Below, in pieces: positions 16,511-25,178 of a stretch of 64,000 nt of DNA. Numbering within the stretch: the stretch's first letter is position 1; each line of letters starts with the position of its first letter. Made by a program: the position numbers and the translations under genes. Where the stretch lies: positions 94,728 through 158,727 of the forward strand of contig NZ_FOIL01000001.1 in the NCBI RefSeq assembly GCF_900101295.1, written 5' to 3'. The notes beneath the pieces are model-generated. The model was not told the DNA's origin. It was given only the letters and a program-made list of their open reading frames with translations, and did no database searches. The DNA is from [Clostridium] aminophilum. Its GTDB lineage: Bacteria > Bacillota > Clostridia > Lachnospirales > Lachnospiraceae.

Positions 16511-17269
16511 ATGAATACAGTAAAAATCAGGAACATAGAAGTCGGCAAAGGCATGCCGAAGGTTATTGTTCCGATTGTTGGGAAGACCAGAGAAGAGATC
16601 GTGAGCCGGGGAAGGGAGCTCTCCGGTATGGATCTGGACATGGTGGAATGGCGCGTGGATTTTTATGATGATGTCTTTGATACCGAAAAGGTTCTGGAAA
16701 CCCTGAAAGAACTCCGGGAGGCTCTGGGGGAGAAAGCGCTGCTGTTTACCTTCCGAACCAGGAAGGAGGGCGGGGAGAAGGAAATTGACGCCGACGCTTA
16801 TACCAGGCTGAACTCCGCGGTGGCGGACAGCGGAAATGCCGATGCGCTGGATGTGGAGATTTTCAGCGGTGATGATGTGGTTCGCAGGAATATTGACGCA
16901 ATTCATACTGCCGGTAAAGTGGTAATCGGATCCAATCATGATTTTTTCAGGACCCCGTCAAAGTCAGATCTGATCTACCGTCTGCGGAAGATGCAGGACA
17001 TGAAAGCGGATATACCGAAGATCGCGGTGATGCCGCAGAATAAGGATGACGTTCTGACCCTTCTTTCCGCGACGGAAGAGATGAAGAATTACGCAGACCG
17101 GCCCATCATCACCATGTCCATGTCGGCAGCGGGCGTGATATCCCGCCTGTGCGGCGAGGTATTCGGATCAGCCATGACCTTCGGAACTGTGGGGGCGGCC
17201 TCTGCGCCGGGGCAGATTCCGGTGGAACAGTTAAAGGAGTCGATGAAGATTCTTCACAGCGCATTGTAA
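16511..17269 (+). CDS. aroD: Type I 3-dehydroquinate dehydratase
   Basis: A 252-aa class I dehydroquinase, which dehydrates 3-dehydroquinate to 3-dehydroshikimate through a Schiff base. Length and numbering match the enteric enzyme closely: His143 (VIGSNHDFF) and the imine-forming Lys170 (IPKIAVMPQ) both fall at the expected positions, and the substrate-binding VEWRVDFY and FTFRTRKEGG motifs are present. The ATG at 16511 follows AGGAGAAGAATCACC; an upstream in-frame ATG at 16460 lacks support. Its place at the end of the TctCBA operon, rather than with other aro genes, suggests a catabolic or salvage role for imported quinate/shikimate-type acids instead of general aromatic biosynthesis. A terminator follows. 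Confidence 0.93.
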   Translation: MNTVKIRNIEVGKGMPKVIVPIVGKTREEIVSRGRELSGMDLDMVEWRVDFYDDVFDTEKVLETLKELREALGEKALLFTFRTRKEGGEKEIDADAYTRLNSAVADSGNADALDVEIFSGDDVVRRNIDAIHTAGKVVIGSNHDFFRTPSKSDLIYRLRKMQDMKADIPKIAVMPQNKDDVLTLLSATEEMKNYADRPIITMSMSAAGVISRLCGEVFGSAMTFGTVGAASAPGQIPVEQLKESMKILHSAL

Positions 17270-17309
17270 GCGGTAAGGAAATACGATAAAAAGCATGTTA
17301 TAATCATCT

Positions 17310-17349
17310 ATCCCGTTGACGGAGTATTGGCTCTGTCAGCGGGATTTTC
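17310..17349 (+). terminator. Rho-independent terminator after aroD
   Basis: A 15-bp stem with two G-U pairs (17310-17324 with 17331-17345) and a 6-nt loop is followed by TTTT. It closes the tctCBA-aroD operon. Confidence 0.8.
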
Positions 17350-17373
17350 GTTGGTGGAGCACTTGGCGACGCA

Positions 17374-17408
17374 TATTTCACTTAGCTGCTATGTTGCTTA
17401 GTGAAATA
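17374..17408. repeat. Inverted repeat of unknown role
   Basis: Two 13-nt arms (17374-17386 and 17396-17408, TATTTCACTTAGC against GCTTAGTGAAATA, one mismatch) enclose a 9-nt centre. It lies between the aroD terminator and the LRR lipoprotein gene and is not followed by a T run. It may be a small mobile-type palindrome or an operator. Confidence 0.5.
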
Positions 17409-17551
17409 GCGTGCTGAGGCTGGTTTTCTCGAGCCTAGTGGATTTGCTTGTTCTTTCATAATGGAAATTATGTATAATGAATTTAAAAGTAGAAAACCAT
17501 CAACTTATGAATTTGGAATAGGCTTTGCCAGCATACGGGGAGGACCTGCTT

Positions 17552-19036
17552 ATGAAAAAAAGATTGGGATATCTTATGATCATCGGTTCAATCGCGGCGT
17601 TAGCCGCTACCGCCGGCTGTGGAGGATCCGGCGCAGCCGATTCTTCTGCGGCGCCGGTGTCTGCCGAGGGGGCCGTGTCCGGAGCGGAGACCGCTGCGGG
17701 AGCGATCGGTGAGAGCGGAGCCGCCGGCGAAGAGACAGCGGTGCAGGAGACTACGTCTGAGACTGTACAGGTTAAAGATTACACAGAAAGAGCGGTGGTT
17801 ACAGAGGACCGGCTGACCTGGGAGTATAACGACAGTACCGCAACAATCCGGATCCGGGGGACAGGTCCGATGAAGGACTACGGAGGTTCGCTTTTTGCGG
17901 AACATGACTATGAAGGGGATTATCCGCCGTGGATTGAGTATAAGGACAAGGCACAGCATGTGATCGTGGACGAAGGCATTACCGGAATCGGAAAATGTGC
18001 CTTTCTGAATTTTACCGCTTTGGAGAGCACGGAACTTCCGAAGTCGTTGGATTACGTGGGAGAGGCGTCATTTTACTACTGTGAAAAGCTGAACAATGTT
18101 ACCATGCCGCATGTGAGAATTCTTGAAAAAGACTGCTTTGCGGTTAGTTCAATCGGCGGAAATACCGGCCGGATCGTCATTCCGGAAGGGTGCGAGTATA
18201 TCGATCAGTATGCCTTTGCGGATATTGATTCCAGGGTGAGTGTGGTATTTCCATCGACACTGAAAGATATGGCTCCTTCCGCATTTCTGAATTATCCCAT
18301 TTCGGCATATGATGTGGCCGAAGGCAATGAACGTTATATGTCGAAGGACGGCATTTTGTATTCCAGAGACGGAAAAACAATCTACCGTGTCCCGAACCTG
18401 AACGGAAAGACCGGATATGAGATACCGGAAGGCGTCGAGACGCTGGCACCGGTGAGCTTTAAAAATCTGACAGAAATTACCCGAATCCGTATCCCGTCCA
18501 GTGTGAAAGAGATGAGCGAGGCCTTCGGCGGCAATCATAAGCTGGAGTCCTTTGAACTGGCAGAGAACAATCCGCTGTTCAAGGCGGTGGACGGTGTGCT
18601 CTTCACGAAGGACGGAAAGGAAATGATTTCGTACCCGCAGGCAAAAAACGATGAGATCTATTCTATTCCGGCGGGAACGGAGCATCTGAAACCGGGAGCG
18701 ATCCATCTGTCGCCGTTCCGGGTGATCTATTTCCCGTCCTCCTATATTGGGCCGCAGGAGATCGAGCCGGTTCCGGGAATCTATGCGGGCGAACTGAAAG
18801 AAGCACATTATGCCGAGGGAATCAAAGTGATCGGTCCACAGTCTATGGCGTACTGTGAAGGTCTTGAGACACTGTACTTCCCGAACAGTCTGAAAAAGAT
18901 CGGGAAGCAGGCCTTCATAACCGCTGCCGGATTAAAGGATATTTACTATGAGGGAACCGAGGCGGAATGGAAGGCGGTGGAGATCGAAGAAGGAAATGAA
19001 TTCCTGACGCAGGCGACGGTTCATTTTTCAAAATGA
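17552..19036 (+). CDS. Leucine-rich-repeat (BspA-type) surface lipoprotein
   Basis: A 494-aa secreted lipoprotein. Signal peptide MKKRLGYLMIIGSIAALAAT is followed by AGC with lipidated Cys23, then a low-complexity Gly/Ala/Glu region to about residue 75. The rest is built of LRR_5 (BspA/TpLRR) repeats: GKCAFLNFTALESTELP, EASFYYCEKLNNVTMP, QYAFADIDSRVSVVFP, AQSMAYCEGLETLYFP (written here as IGPQSMAYCEGLETLYFP) and KQAFITAAGLKDIYYEG, with a beta-sandwich-like WEYNDSTATIRIRGTG before them. BspA-type repeats commonly mediate binding to host or bacterial surfaces. The ATG at 17552 follows GGGGAGGA. It is a single gene; an azoreductase-like gene follows 29 nt later. Confidence 0.85.
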   Translation: MKKRLGYLMIIGSIAALAATAGCGGSGAADSSAAPVSAEGAVSGAETAAGAIGESGAAGEETAVQETTSETVQVKDYTERAVVTEDRLTWEYNDSTATIRIRGTGPMKDYGGSLFAEHDYEGDYPPWIEYKDKAQHVIVDEGITGIGKCAFLNFTALESTELPKSLDYVGEASFYYCEKLNNVTMPHVRILEKDCFAVSSIGGNTGRIVIPEGCEYIDQYAFADIDSRVSVVFPSTLKDMAPSAFLNYPISAYDVAEGNERYMSKDGILYSRDGKTIYRVPNLNGKTGYEIPEGVETLAPVSFKNLTEITRIRIPSSVKEMSEAFGGNHKLESFELAENNPLFKAVDGVLFTKDGKEMISYPQAKNDEIYSIPAGTEHLKPGAIHLSPFRVIYFPSSYIGPQEIEPVPGIYAGELKEAHYAEGIKVIGPQSMAYCEGLETLYFPNSLKKIGKQAFITAAGLKDIYYEGTEAEWKAVEIEEGNEFLTQATVHFSK

Positions 19037-19065
19037 AGGAAATAATGAAGGAAATGAGGTAGACG

Positions 19066-19617
19066 ATGATTTTATTTATCAACGCGTGTGTGCGGAAAGG
19101 ATCCAGAACAAAAGAGCTGGCAGAGTGCCTCCTGGCAGAACGGAATGAGCCGGTGGAGGAAGTGGTTTTACATAACGAGACCTTTCCGTCTGCGGATGAG
19201 GATTTTCTAAACAGGAGGGACCGGCTGATTGCGGAAGGAAAATGGGAAGATCCCATGTTTACGCGGGCGAGACAGTTTGCGAAAGCGGATGAGATTGTGA
19301 TCGCGGCACCGTTCTGGGATCTGTCATTTCCGGCCACGCTGAAGCAGTATTTCGAGCAGATCAATGTGGTAGGGATCACATTTTCCTATTCACCGGAAGG
19401 CGTGCCTGTCGGACTTTGCAGGGCAAAGAAGCTGACATATGTTACAACGGCCGGCGGAGGGTTTGTTCCGGAAGTATACGGTGCGGGATATGTGAAGGCA
19501 CTGGCCCAGAGCTTCTACGGGATTCCGGAGTTTAAGGTGATCAAGGTCACCGGACTGGATGTGGAAGGTGCGGATGTCAAGGCGCTGATGGAGGAAGCAA
19601 AAGGAGCGATCGGATGA
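19066..19617 (+). CDS. NAD(P)H-dependent oxidoreductase / azoreductase-like flavoprotein
   Basis: A 183-aa flavodoxin-fold enzyme of the AcpD/AzoR group. The N-terminal FMN loop is NACVRKGSRTKELAE, the FMN-contacting middle strand is IVIAAPFWDLSFPATLKQYFEQI, and the C-terminal FMN loop is TTAGGGFVPEVYGAGYVKALAQ. Such enzymes use NADH to reduce quinones or azo compounds. The start follows ATGAGGTAGACG. It is 29 nt downstream of the LRR gene and may share its transcript. Substrate unknown. Confidence 0.85.
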   Translation: MILFINACVRKGSRTKELAECLLAERNEPVEEVVLHNETFPSADEDFLNRRDRLIAEGKWEDPMFTRARQFAKADEIVIAAPFWDLSFPATLKQYFEQINVVGITFSYSPEGVPVGLCRAKKLTYVTTAGGGFVPEVYGAGYVKALAQSFYGIPEFKVIKVTGLDVEGADVKALMEEAKGAIG

Positions 19618-19715
19618 GATCTGAACAGATACAGCAGATCGAAAACTCCAATCGAAGAACCAAATCGAAACACGAAAAAGAAAACAAAAAGAAATAAAAA
19701 AACAGAAAACAGGAA

Positions 19716-19744
19716 TTGACAAATACCCTGTAGGGGTATATATT
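19716..19744 (+). promoter_or_regulatory. Promoter of the csoR-copA locus
   Basis: TTGACA (19716-19721), a 17-nt spacer and TATATT (19739-19744) make a near-consensus sigma-A promoter. CsoR box 1 fills the spacer, so bound repressor would block RNA polymerase. Confidence 0.85.
19723..19739. promoter_or_regulatory. CsoR operator, box 1
   Basis: ATACCCTGTAGGGGTAT is a near-palindrome with the A/T-flanked CCC...GGGG core typical of CsoR-family operators, placed between the -35 and -10 elements. Confidence 0.85.
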
Positions 19745-19762
19745 GTGACTCGAGAGCGATAT

Positions 19763-19779
19763 ATACCCCTGCGGGGTAT
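19763..19779. promoter_or_regulatory. CsoR operator, box 2
   Basis: ATACCCCTGCGGGGTAT is a palindrome 40 nt downstream of box 1 (same-position spacing) and just after the expected transcription start. Two boxes suggest cooperative repression by CsoR tetramers. Confidence 0.8.
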
Positions 19780-19916
19780 TGTACTTTGCCGGGGATTTTC
19801 CCGAAATGCTTATAACATGTTACAGGAAAGCTCTCCGATTTTTTCTATAACATGAAAACGCTCCGCGAGGATACGACAAAGCCGTGTTTTTATCACATTT
19901 TAACAGGAGACCCGGA

Positions 19917-20321
19917 ATGACGAATTGCAAACACTGTGCAGCGGAAAACGGCGGAATGGATGAATCCGTCAAATCTGAGGAGACCAAAATAACAATGGAA
20001 AAAACAGAAACAACAGAAAAGGATGCCTGTGCGTACTGCTCCGGGAAACATAAAAACCGGGACGAGAAAGAGCGGAAGGATCTGATGAACCGTCTGAAGC
20101 GGATCGAAGGTCAGGTTCGCGGCGTGGAAGGCATGTTGGAGAATAACGCGTACTGCACGGATATACTTGTGCAGGTTTCTGCCATTACCAGCGCGCTGAA
20201 CAGCTTCAACAAAGTTTTGCTGGCCAATCACATGAAAACCTGCGTGGCGGACAACATCCGGGAAGGAAACGATGAGATCATCGACGAGCTGGTTGTCACG
20301 CTGCAGAAGCTGATGAAGTGA
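19917..20321 (+). CDS. csoR: Copper-sensing repressor CsoR
   Basis: A 134-aa CsoR/RcnR-family (DUF156) regulator. The Cu(I)-binding Cys-His-Cys set is present: Cys80 (NNAYCTDIL), His105 and Cys109 (LLANHMKTC). The first helix [18 protein letters not shown] bears the DNA-binding residues. Copper binding releases the protein from DNA. The ATG at 19917 follows AGGAGACCCGGA. Relative to a typical ~90-aa CsoR there is a 50-residue N-terminal extension with two CxxC motifs (residues 4-7 and 38-41) separated by an acidic stretch; these may bind metal, but their role is unknown. Two operators sit in its promoter and copA follows 115 nt later. Confidence 0.92.
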   Translation: MTNCKHCAAENGGMDESVKSEETKITMEKTETTEKDACAYCSGKHKNRDEKERKDLMNRLKRIEGQVRGVEGMLENNAYCTDILVQVSAITSALNSFNKVLLANHMKTCVADNIREGNDEIIDELVVTLQKLMK

Positions 20322-20373
20322 GAAAACGCGGAAAAAGCTGGAAATGCTGATAAATTCAGGAAATGCCGGCAGC

Positions 20374-20402
20374 GAGCCGAAGTCCGCTTGCGGACGTTGT
20401 TC
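20374..20402. repeat. Dispersed 29-nt repeat, copy A
   Basis: This sequence, containing GTCCGCTTGCGGAC as a small hairpin, is identical at 28 of 29 positions to 35781-35809. It lies between csoR and copA. Confidence 0.6.
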
Positions 20403-20436
20403 TACAGACAGTACAGAACAGAAAGCGAGTAACAAT

Positions 20437-23112
20437 ATGAAACAATACAATGTGACCGGCATGAGCTGTGCGGCCTGCCAGACCCGGGTGGAGAAGGCGG
20501 TCAATGCCGTCGACGGCGTGGAAAGCTGTGCGGTCAGTCTTCTGACCAATTCCATGGGGGTCGTGGGAAATGCATCACCGGAGAAAATCATCAAAGCAGT
20601 GGAAGAGGCGGGATACGGCGCAAGTCTGAAATCGGCCGGCGCGGCAAAGACCGCGCAGGAAAGCGGGGAAGATGCCCTGAAGGACACCGAGACACCGAAA
20701 CTGAAAAGGAGGCTGCTGGCCTCGCTGGTTTTCCTGATTCCGCTGATGTATGTGTCCATGGGGCACATGATGTGGAACTGGCCGCTTCCGGCCTTTCTGG
20801 ACGGCAATCATGCTGCAATGGGACTGTATGAGCTGCTGATCTCCGGCATTGTCATGATGATCAACCAGAAGTTTTTCATCAGTGGATGGAAAGGACTGAT
20901 CCACAAATCGCCGAACATGGATACGCTGGTTGCCCTCGGCGCGTCGGCGTCATTTGCCTACAGTGTCTATGCCCTGTTTGCAATGACTTCCGCCGTGATG
21001 GCGCAGGATGAAGCGGGAATCATGTATTACATGGATCAGTTTTACTTTGAGTCGGCGGCGATGATCCTGACGCTGATCACCGTGGGAAAAACGCTGGAAG
21101 CCAAATCCAAGGGAAAGACCACCGACGCGCTGAAATCACTGATGAAGATGGCGCCGAAGACCGCGGTGCTTCTGGATGGAGAGACCGAGCGGACAGTGCC
21201 CGTCGAGGAAGTCAAAGTGGGCGACCGGTTTGCGGTCAGACCCGGCGACAGCATACCGGTGGACGGTATCGTCATTCAGGGAGCGAGTGCGGTCAATGAA
21301 TCCGCACTGACCGGGGAGAGTGTCCCGGTGGAAAAACAGGCGGGCGATAAGGTGTCCGCGGCGACCATCAATACCTCCGGATACCTCGTCTGCGAGGCGT
21401 CCCGGGTCGGAGAAGACACAACGCTTGCCGGAATCATCCGGATGGTCAGCGACGCCGCGGCGACAAAGGCGCCCATCGCAAAGATCGCCGACCGGGTGTC
21501 GGGTGTGTTCGTGCCGGTGGTGATCGGAATCGCAATGCTCACCTTCTTTATCTGGCTGATCGCCGGGGAATCCCTCGGTTATGCCATGGCCCGGGCGGTA
21601 TCGGTCCTCGTCATCAGCTGCCCGTGCGCGCTGGGGCTTGCAACTCCTGTTGCGATCATGGTGGGAAATGGTGTCGGTGCAAAAAACGGCATTCTGTTTA
21701 AGACGGCCGCAGTGCAGGAGATGGCTGGAAAGGCGCAGATCATCGCCCTCGACAAGACCGGAACCATCACGACCGGCGTGATGCGGGTGACCGATGTGAT
21801 CCCGATGTCAGGCGTGAGTCGGGAGGATCTTCTTCGCTTCGCCTATTCTTTGGAGGTAAAGAGCGAGCATCCGATCTCCCGGGCGATTGTGACATGCGCG
21901 GAAGAGAACGGAACGGCTCTTTTGGAAAATGATGCATTTGAGGCGCTTCCGGGCAACGGTCTTCAGGCCAGAATTGACGGCGTCCGGTATGCCGGCGGAA
22001 GCGCCCGGTTTATTTCCGGACTGACCGGCGGTTTGAATGCGGAGCAGAATGCGCAGATCGAAGCGCTTGCTGCACAGGGAAAAACGCCGATCCTGTTTGC
22101 AAGGGAAAATAAACTGACCGGTATGATCGCTGTGGCGGATACCATCAAGGAAGACTCGGCGGAAGCCATTTCCCAGCTGAAGGGAATGGGACTTCACGTT
22201 GTGATGCTGACCGGGGACAATCCGGTGACCGCGAAAGCCATCGCGGATCAGGCCGGTGTCGATGAGGTCGTGGCGGGTGTTCTGCCGGACGGAAAAGAGG
22301 AAGTGGTCCGGAAACTGATGGAACACGGAAAGACGGCCATGGTCGGCGACGGAATCAACGATGCGCCGGCTCTGACAAGGGCGGACATCGGCATTGCCAT
22401 CGGCGCCGGAACGGATATTGCGATCGATGCGGCGGATATTGTTCTGATGAAGGGGAGCCTTCTGGACGTTGCGGCAGCGATCCGCATTTCACGGGCGACG
22501 ATCCGGAACATTCACGAGAATCTGTTCTGGGCGTTTTTCTACAATGTTATTGGCATACCACTGGCAGCGGGCTGTTATGTAGCCGCGTTTGGCTGGACGC
22601 TGAATCCGATGTTCGGCGCTGCCGCCATGGGGCTTTCCAGTTTCTGCGTTGTGTCCAACGCACTGAGACTGAACCTGCTGCGGGTATATGACAATAAAAA
22701 TGACAAAAAGATCCAAAACACGGTGACCGGAAAGCTGCTGGTACAGCAGACGGAGGCCGTGAAAGCGGAAACTGCAGAAAAGGAATCCGTGAAAGCGGAA
22801 AACGCAGAAAAGGAATCTGCGGAAGCGGAAACTGCAGAAAAGAAAGCGGTGGATCCGGAAACGGAAGAAACCGTAGAGACAGAAAAAACAGGAAAGGAAG
22901 AGAACGAAATGAAGATCAGAGTAACCGGAATGATGTGCGCACACTGTGAGGCTCATGTGAAAAAGGCGCTGGAGGCCATTGACGGAATCGAGAGCGCTGC
23001 GGCTTCTCACGAAGAGAATTTGGTAACCATCACCAATTCCAAAGAGATCGACGAGGCACTGATCAGGGCGGCTGTGGAAGACGCCGGATATGAGTATGGC
23101 GGAATCGCATAA
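20437..23112 (+). CDS. copA: Copper-exporting P1B-type ATPase with fused C-terminal CopZ-like domain
   Basis: An 891-aa Cu(I) ATPase. N-terminal heavy-metal-associated domain: GMSCAAC with CxxC at residues 11-14. Core motifs: TGES actuator loop, ion-pathway CPC in [12 protein letters not shown] (about residue 396), phosphorylation site DKTGTIT (about 439), SEHPISRAI, and [10 protein letters not shown] (about 636). After the last membrane helix comes a linker of three 10-residue repeats ([10 protein letters not shown] type) plus more acidic sequence, then a second HMA domain, [17 protein letters not shown], at about residues 825-891. C-terminal HMA fusion is uncommon. A ribosome binding site and ATG just before it could allow separate synthesis. 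The ATG at 20437 was chosen since the HMA begins there; its ribosome binding site is weak, and an upstream ATG at 20344 would translate through a dispersed repeat. Confidence 0.93.
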   Translation: MKQYNVTGMSCAACQTRVEKAVNAVDGVESCAVSLLTNSMGVVGNASPEKIIKAVEEAGYGASLKSAGAAKTAQESGEDALKDTETPKLKRRLLASLVFLIPLMYVSMGHMMWNWPLPAFLDGNHAAMGLYELLISGIVMMINQKFFISGWKGLIHKSPNMDTLVALGASASFAYSVYALFAMTSAVMAQDEAGIMYYMDQFYFESAAMILTLITVGKTLEAKSKGKTTDALKSLMKMAPKTAVLLDGETERTVPVEEVKVGDRFAVRPGDSIPVDGIVIQGASAVNESALTGESVPVEKQAGDKVSAATINTSGYLVCEASRVGEDTTLAGIIRMVSDAAATKAPIAKIADRVSGVFVPVVIGIAMLTFFIWLIAGESLGYAMARAVSVLVISCPCALGLATPVAIMVGNGVGAKNGILFKTAAVQEMAGKAQIIALDKTGTITTGVMRVTDVIPMSGVSREDLLRFAYSLEVKSEHPISRAIVTCAEENGTALLENDAFEALPGNGLQARIDGVRYAGGSARFISGLTGGLNAEQNAQIEALAAQGKTPILFARENKLTGMIAVADTIKEDSAEAISQLKGMGLHVVMLTGDNPVTAKAIADQAGVDEVVAGVLPDGKEEVVRKLMEHGKTAMVGDGINDAPALTRADIGIAIGAGTDIAIDAADIVLMKGSLLDVAAAIRISRATIRNIHENLFWAFFYNVIGIPLAAGCYVAAFGWTLNPMFGAAAMGLSSFCVVSNALRLNLLRVYDNKNDKKIQNTVTGKLLVQQTEAVKAETAEKESVKAENAEKESAEAETAEKKAVDPETEETVETEKTGKEENEMKIRVTGMMCAHCEAHVKKALEAIDGIESAAASHEENLVTITNSKEIDEALIRAAVEDAGYEYGGIA
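22759..22848 (+). repeat. Three-unit 30-bp tandem repeat in copA linker
   Basis: Units at 22759-22788, 22789-22818 and 22819-22848 encode repeated Glu/Lys/Ala-rich decapeptides between the ATPase core and the C-terminal metal-binding domain, likely a flexible or helical spacer. Confidence 0.85.
22909..23112 (+). CDS. Possible internally initiated CopZ-like copper chaperone
   Basis: In frame with copA, an ATG at 22909 is preceded by AGGAAG at 22895-22900 with 8-nt spacing. Translation from it would give a free 67-aa HMA protein ([16 protein letters not shown]...), the normal size and sequence style of CopZ, complete with CxxC. No other copZ gene is in the neighbourhood. This could be coincidence in a purine-rich linker; it is offered as a second product of the same gene. 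Confidence 0.4.
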   Translation: MKIRVTGMMCAHCEAHVKKALEAIDGIESAAASHEENLVTITNSKEIDEALIRAAVEDAGYEYGGIA

Positions 23113-23157
23113 GGGCTGAGAAAAACATACGAGTTATCGCATGAAAGAATCATTTGT

Positions 23158-23205
23158 CAGGGGGCATGTCACACTCGCGAAAGTGATGTGACAGCCCTCT
23201 TTCTG
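23158..23205 (+). terminator. Hairpin terminator after copA
   Basis: A long imperfect stem (GGGGGCATGTCAC side with GTGACAGCCCTC side) around a CGCGA loop is followed by TTTCT. The T run is short. Confidence 0.6.
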
Positions 23206-23258
23206 CATTATATAAAATGTATCAAATATTCTTGAAATAATAGAGATTTTTGTAAAAA

Positions 23259-23295
23259 TACATGGTAAAATTCTCTTAAAGAAGCATACCATGTA
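23259..23295. promoter_or_regulatory. Inverted repeat upstream of peptide-binding lipoprotein
   Basis: Perfect 9-bp arms (TACATGGTA at 23259-23267, TACCATGTA at 23287-23295) with a 19-nt centre, about 160 nt upstream of the next gene, in an AT-rich stretch that probably holds its promoter. Possible operator. Confidence 0.35.
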
Positions 23296-23393
23296 AATGT
23301 TTTGCTCTCTGTTGATTATTTACTGACGATAAGCCGACGGGATGAAACGCGCTTCACTGTTTTTGCCCGTCAGGCTCCCACTTTCAGAATTTG

Positions 23394-23433
23394 AGGGGGA
23401 TGGGGAGCTGAAGTCCGCCTGAGGATTTTGTGT
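23394..23433. repeat. Dispersed repeat, copy B (diverged)
   Basis: GGGGATGGGGAGCTGAAGTC and following bases align with 35770-35810 with several mismatches; the small GC hairpin is damaged here. Confidence 0.45.
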
Positions 23434-23456
23434 TATGTAAAAGAAAGGAGACCGTC

Positions 23457-25115
23457 ATGAAACGTACGTTTCTGAAACGGACGGTTGCCTGTTTTCTGGC
23501 TATACAGGTTGCACTGTCTGCAGTTTCATGTGGCCCCGGGCGTTCCGGAGAAGATACAGCATCAAAGGAGAAAGCGACGGAACCGGATCTGCACCATTTC
23601 CTTGTTGCCGTGGAGGATGAACCGGATACGGTCGATTTTCAGTGCACATCCATTCACTACACGGTGGCGCAGAATGTGTTCAACCGTCTTGTCGAGATGG
23701 AAAATGATGCGGACGGGAAGATGGAGATACTGCCGTCTCTGGCCGAGTCGTGGGAGACGTCGGAAGATGGAAGAAGTTATACGTTTCATCTGAGAGACCA
23801 TGTAACCTTCAGCAATGGGGCCGCACTGACTTCATCGGATGTGCTGTATACCTTTGAGCGTCTCCTGACGCACCCGGATTCCTGTAACAGCGATATCGTG
23901 GACATCATCGAGGGCGCGGAATCCCTGAAAAACGGAGAAACCGATCATCTGACCGGATTTGAGATCCTGAACGACCATGATTTCCGGATCACGCTGGCGC
24001 AGCCCTTTGAGGCGTTTTTAGCCTGTCTTTCCATGCCGGGCGCGTCCATTCTGGATCAGGAGACAACCACGGAGGCAGGTGACCGGTTTGGAACCGATCC
24101 GGAGTGGACGGTCGGAACCGGATCCTTCATCCTCTGGAAGTGGATTCCGCAGGAAGGAATGCTTCTGAAAGCGAATCCCGCATGCTGGCAGGGGGCGCCG
24201 AAATGTGACGGCCTTGACCTTCGGTTTGCCAATGATGCAAGAGAAATCCGGAGAATGTTTGAAAACGGGGAAATCGACGTGCTCGATCTGGATGAAGTCG
24301 GAAATGCGGCAGAGTATTTTCTGCACGGGGACCGGTATCAGGAACGGCTTTTCCATGTTCCGCGGATCGGCATCACATATATCGCAATGAATGAGACGAT
24401 TGCGCCGCTGAACCGGAAAGCGGTTCGCATGGCGATGCAGATGGCACTGAACCGGCGGCAGCTGCTGACGGCAGTGTATGGTGACCGGGGCTTGGTGGAG
24501 AACGGTATTTTTCCGCACGGGCTGTATGGGTTCAATCCGGAACTTCCGGAGATTCCCTATGATCCGGAGAAGGCCCGCAGACTCCTCGAAGAGGCCGGAT
24601 ATCCGAACGGCTGTAAACTGACGGTGAGCGTGAATTCCGCTTCCACCCAATGGGAGTTGTCCGTTCTCCGGCTGGCAGCGGCCATGTGGGAAAAGATCGG
24701 AATCCACGCGAATATTGAAGTCATCGACGAGAAAGATTTTATGGACCGGCGCAAGAAGGGAAAACTGACATGCTATACTGCGCAATGGATGGCAGATTTC
24801 AATGATCCGGATAATTTCATCTTCACCTTCTTCGGCAATGAGCATAATACGACGTACCGGAGCCTGTGCTATCCGGATCACCGCGTGATGAACCGCATTC
24901 AGATCGCGAGGGGAATCGCGGATCCGAAGGATCGCATCCGCGAGTATCAGGATCTGGAGCGGACCATTGTACAGGAGGATGCAGCCTGGATTCCTTTGTA
25001 TTCCCGAGAGCGCTATTATGTCACGTCGGAAAGACTGGGCGGCATTCAGGCATCCTGGAACGGTTCTGTCAAGAACAAGTATCGGGAGATGACCATAACC
25101 GATAAAAAAGAATAA
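23457..25115 (+). CDS. Orphan peptide-type ABC substrate-binding lipoprotein
   Basis: A 552-aa SBP_bac_5 (OppA/DppA-like) protein. The signal peptide ends in the lipobox LSAVSC (Cys25). The family signature follows: PDTVDFQCTSIHYTVAQNVFNRLVEM, ILPSLAESWETSEDGRSYTFHLRDHVTFSNGA in consecutive pieces, and a C-terminal ADFNDPDNFIFTFFG. It should bind oligopeptides or similar ligands outside the cell. GGAGACCGTC precedes the ATG at 23457. No permease or ATPase gene is adjacent. Instead a Cache-GGDEF-EAL sensor gene begins 63 nt after its stop, on the same strand, which suggests that the binding protein presents a ligand to that sensor or shares permeases encoded elsewhere. Confidence 0.88.
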   Translation: MKRTFLKRTVACFLAIQVALSAVSCGPGRSGEDTASKEKATEPDLHHFLVAVEDEPDTVDFQCTSIHYTVAQNVFNRLVEMENDADGKMEILPSLAESWETSEDGRSYTFHLRDHVTFSNGAALTSSDVLYTFERLLTHPDSCNSDIVDIIEGAESLKNGETDHLTGFEILNDHDFRITLAQPFEAFLACLSMPGASILDQETTTEAGDRFGTDPEWTVGTGSFILWKWIPQEGMLLKANPACWQGAPKCDGLDLRFANDAREIRRMFENGEIDVLDLDEVGNAAEYFLHGDRYQERLFHVPRIGITYIAMNETIAPLNRKAVRMAMQMALNRRQLLTAVYGDRGLVENGIFPHGLYGFNPELPEIPYDPEKARRLLEEAGYPNGCKLTVSVNSASTQWELSVLRLAAAMWEKIGIHANIEVIDEKDFMDRRKKGKLTCYTAQWMADFNDPDNFIFTFFGNEHNTTYRSLCYPDHRVMNRIQIARGIADPKDRIREYQDLERTIVQEDAAWIPLYSRERYYVTSERLGGIQASWNGSVKNKYREMTITDKKE

Positions 25116-25178
25116 TTCTTTTGGTATAAAACGATCGCAGAATGAGCGCGGCGGCAGACAGGAATGAGGTGAGCAGGG

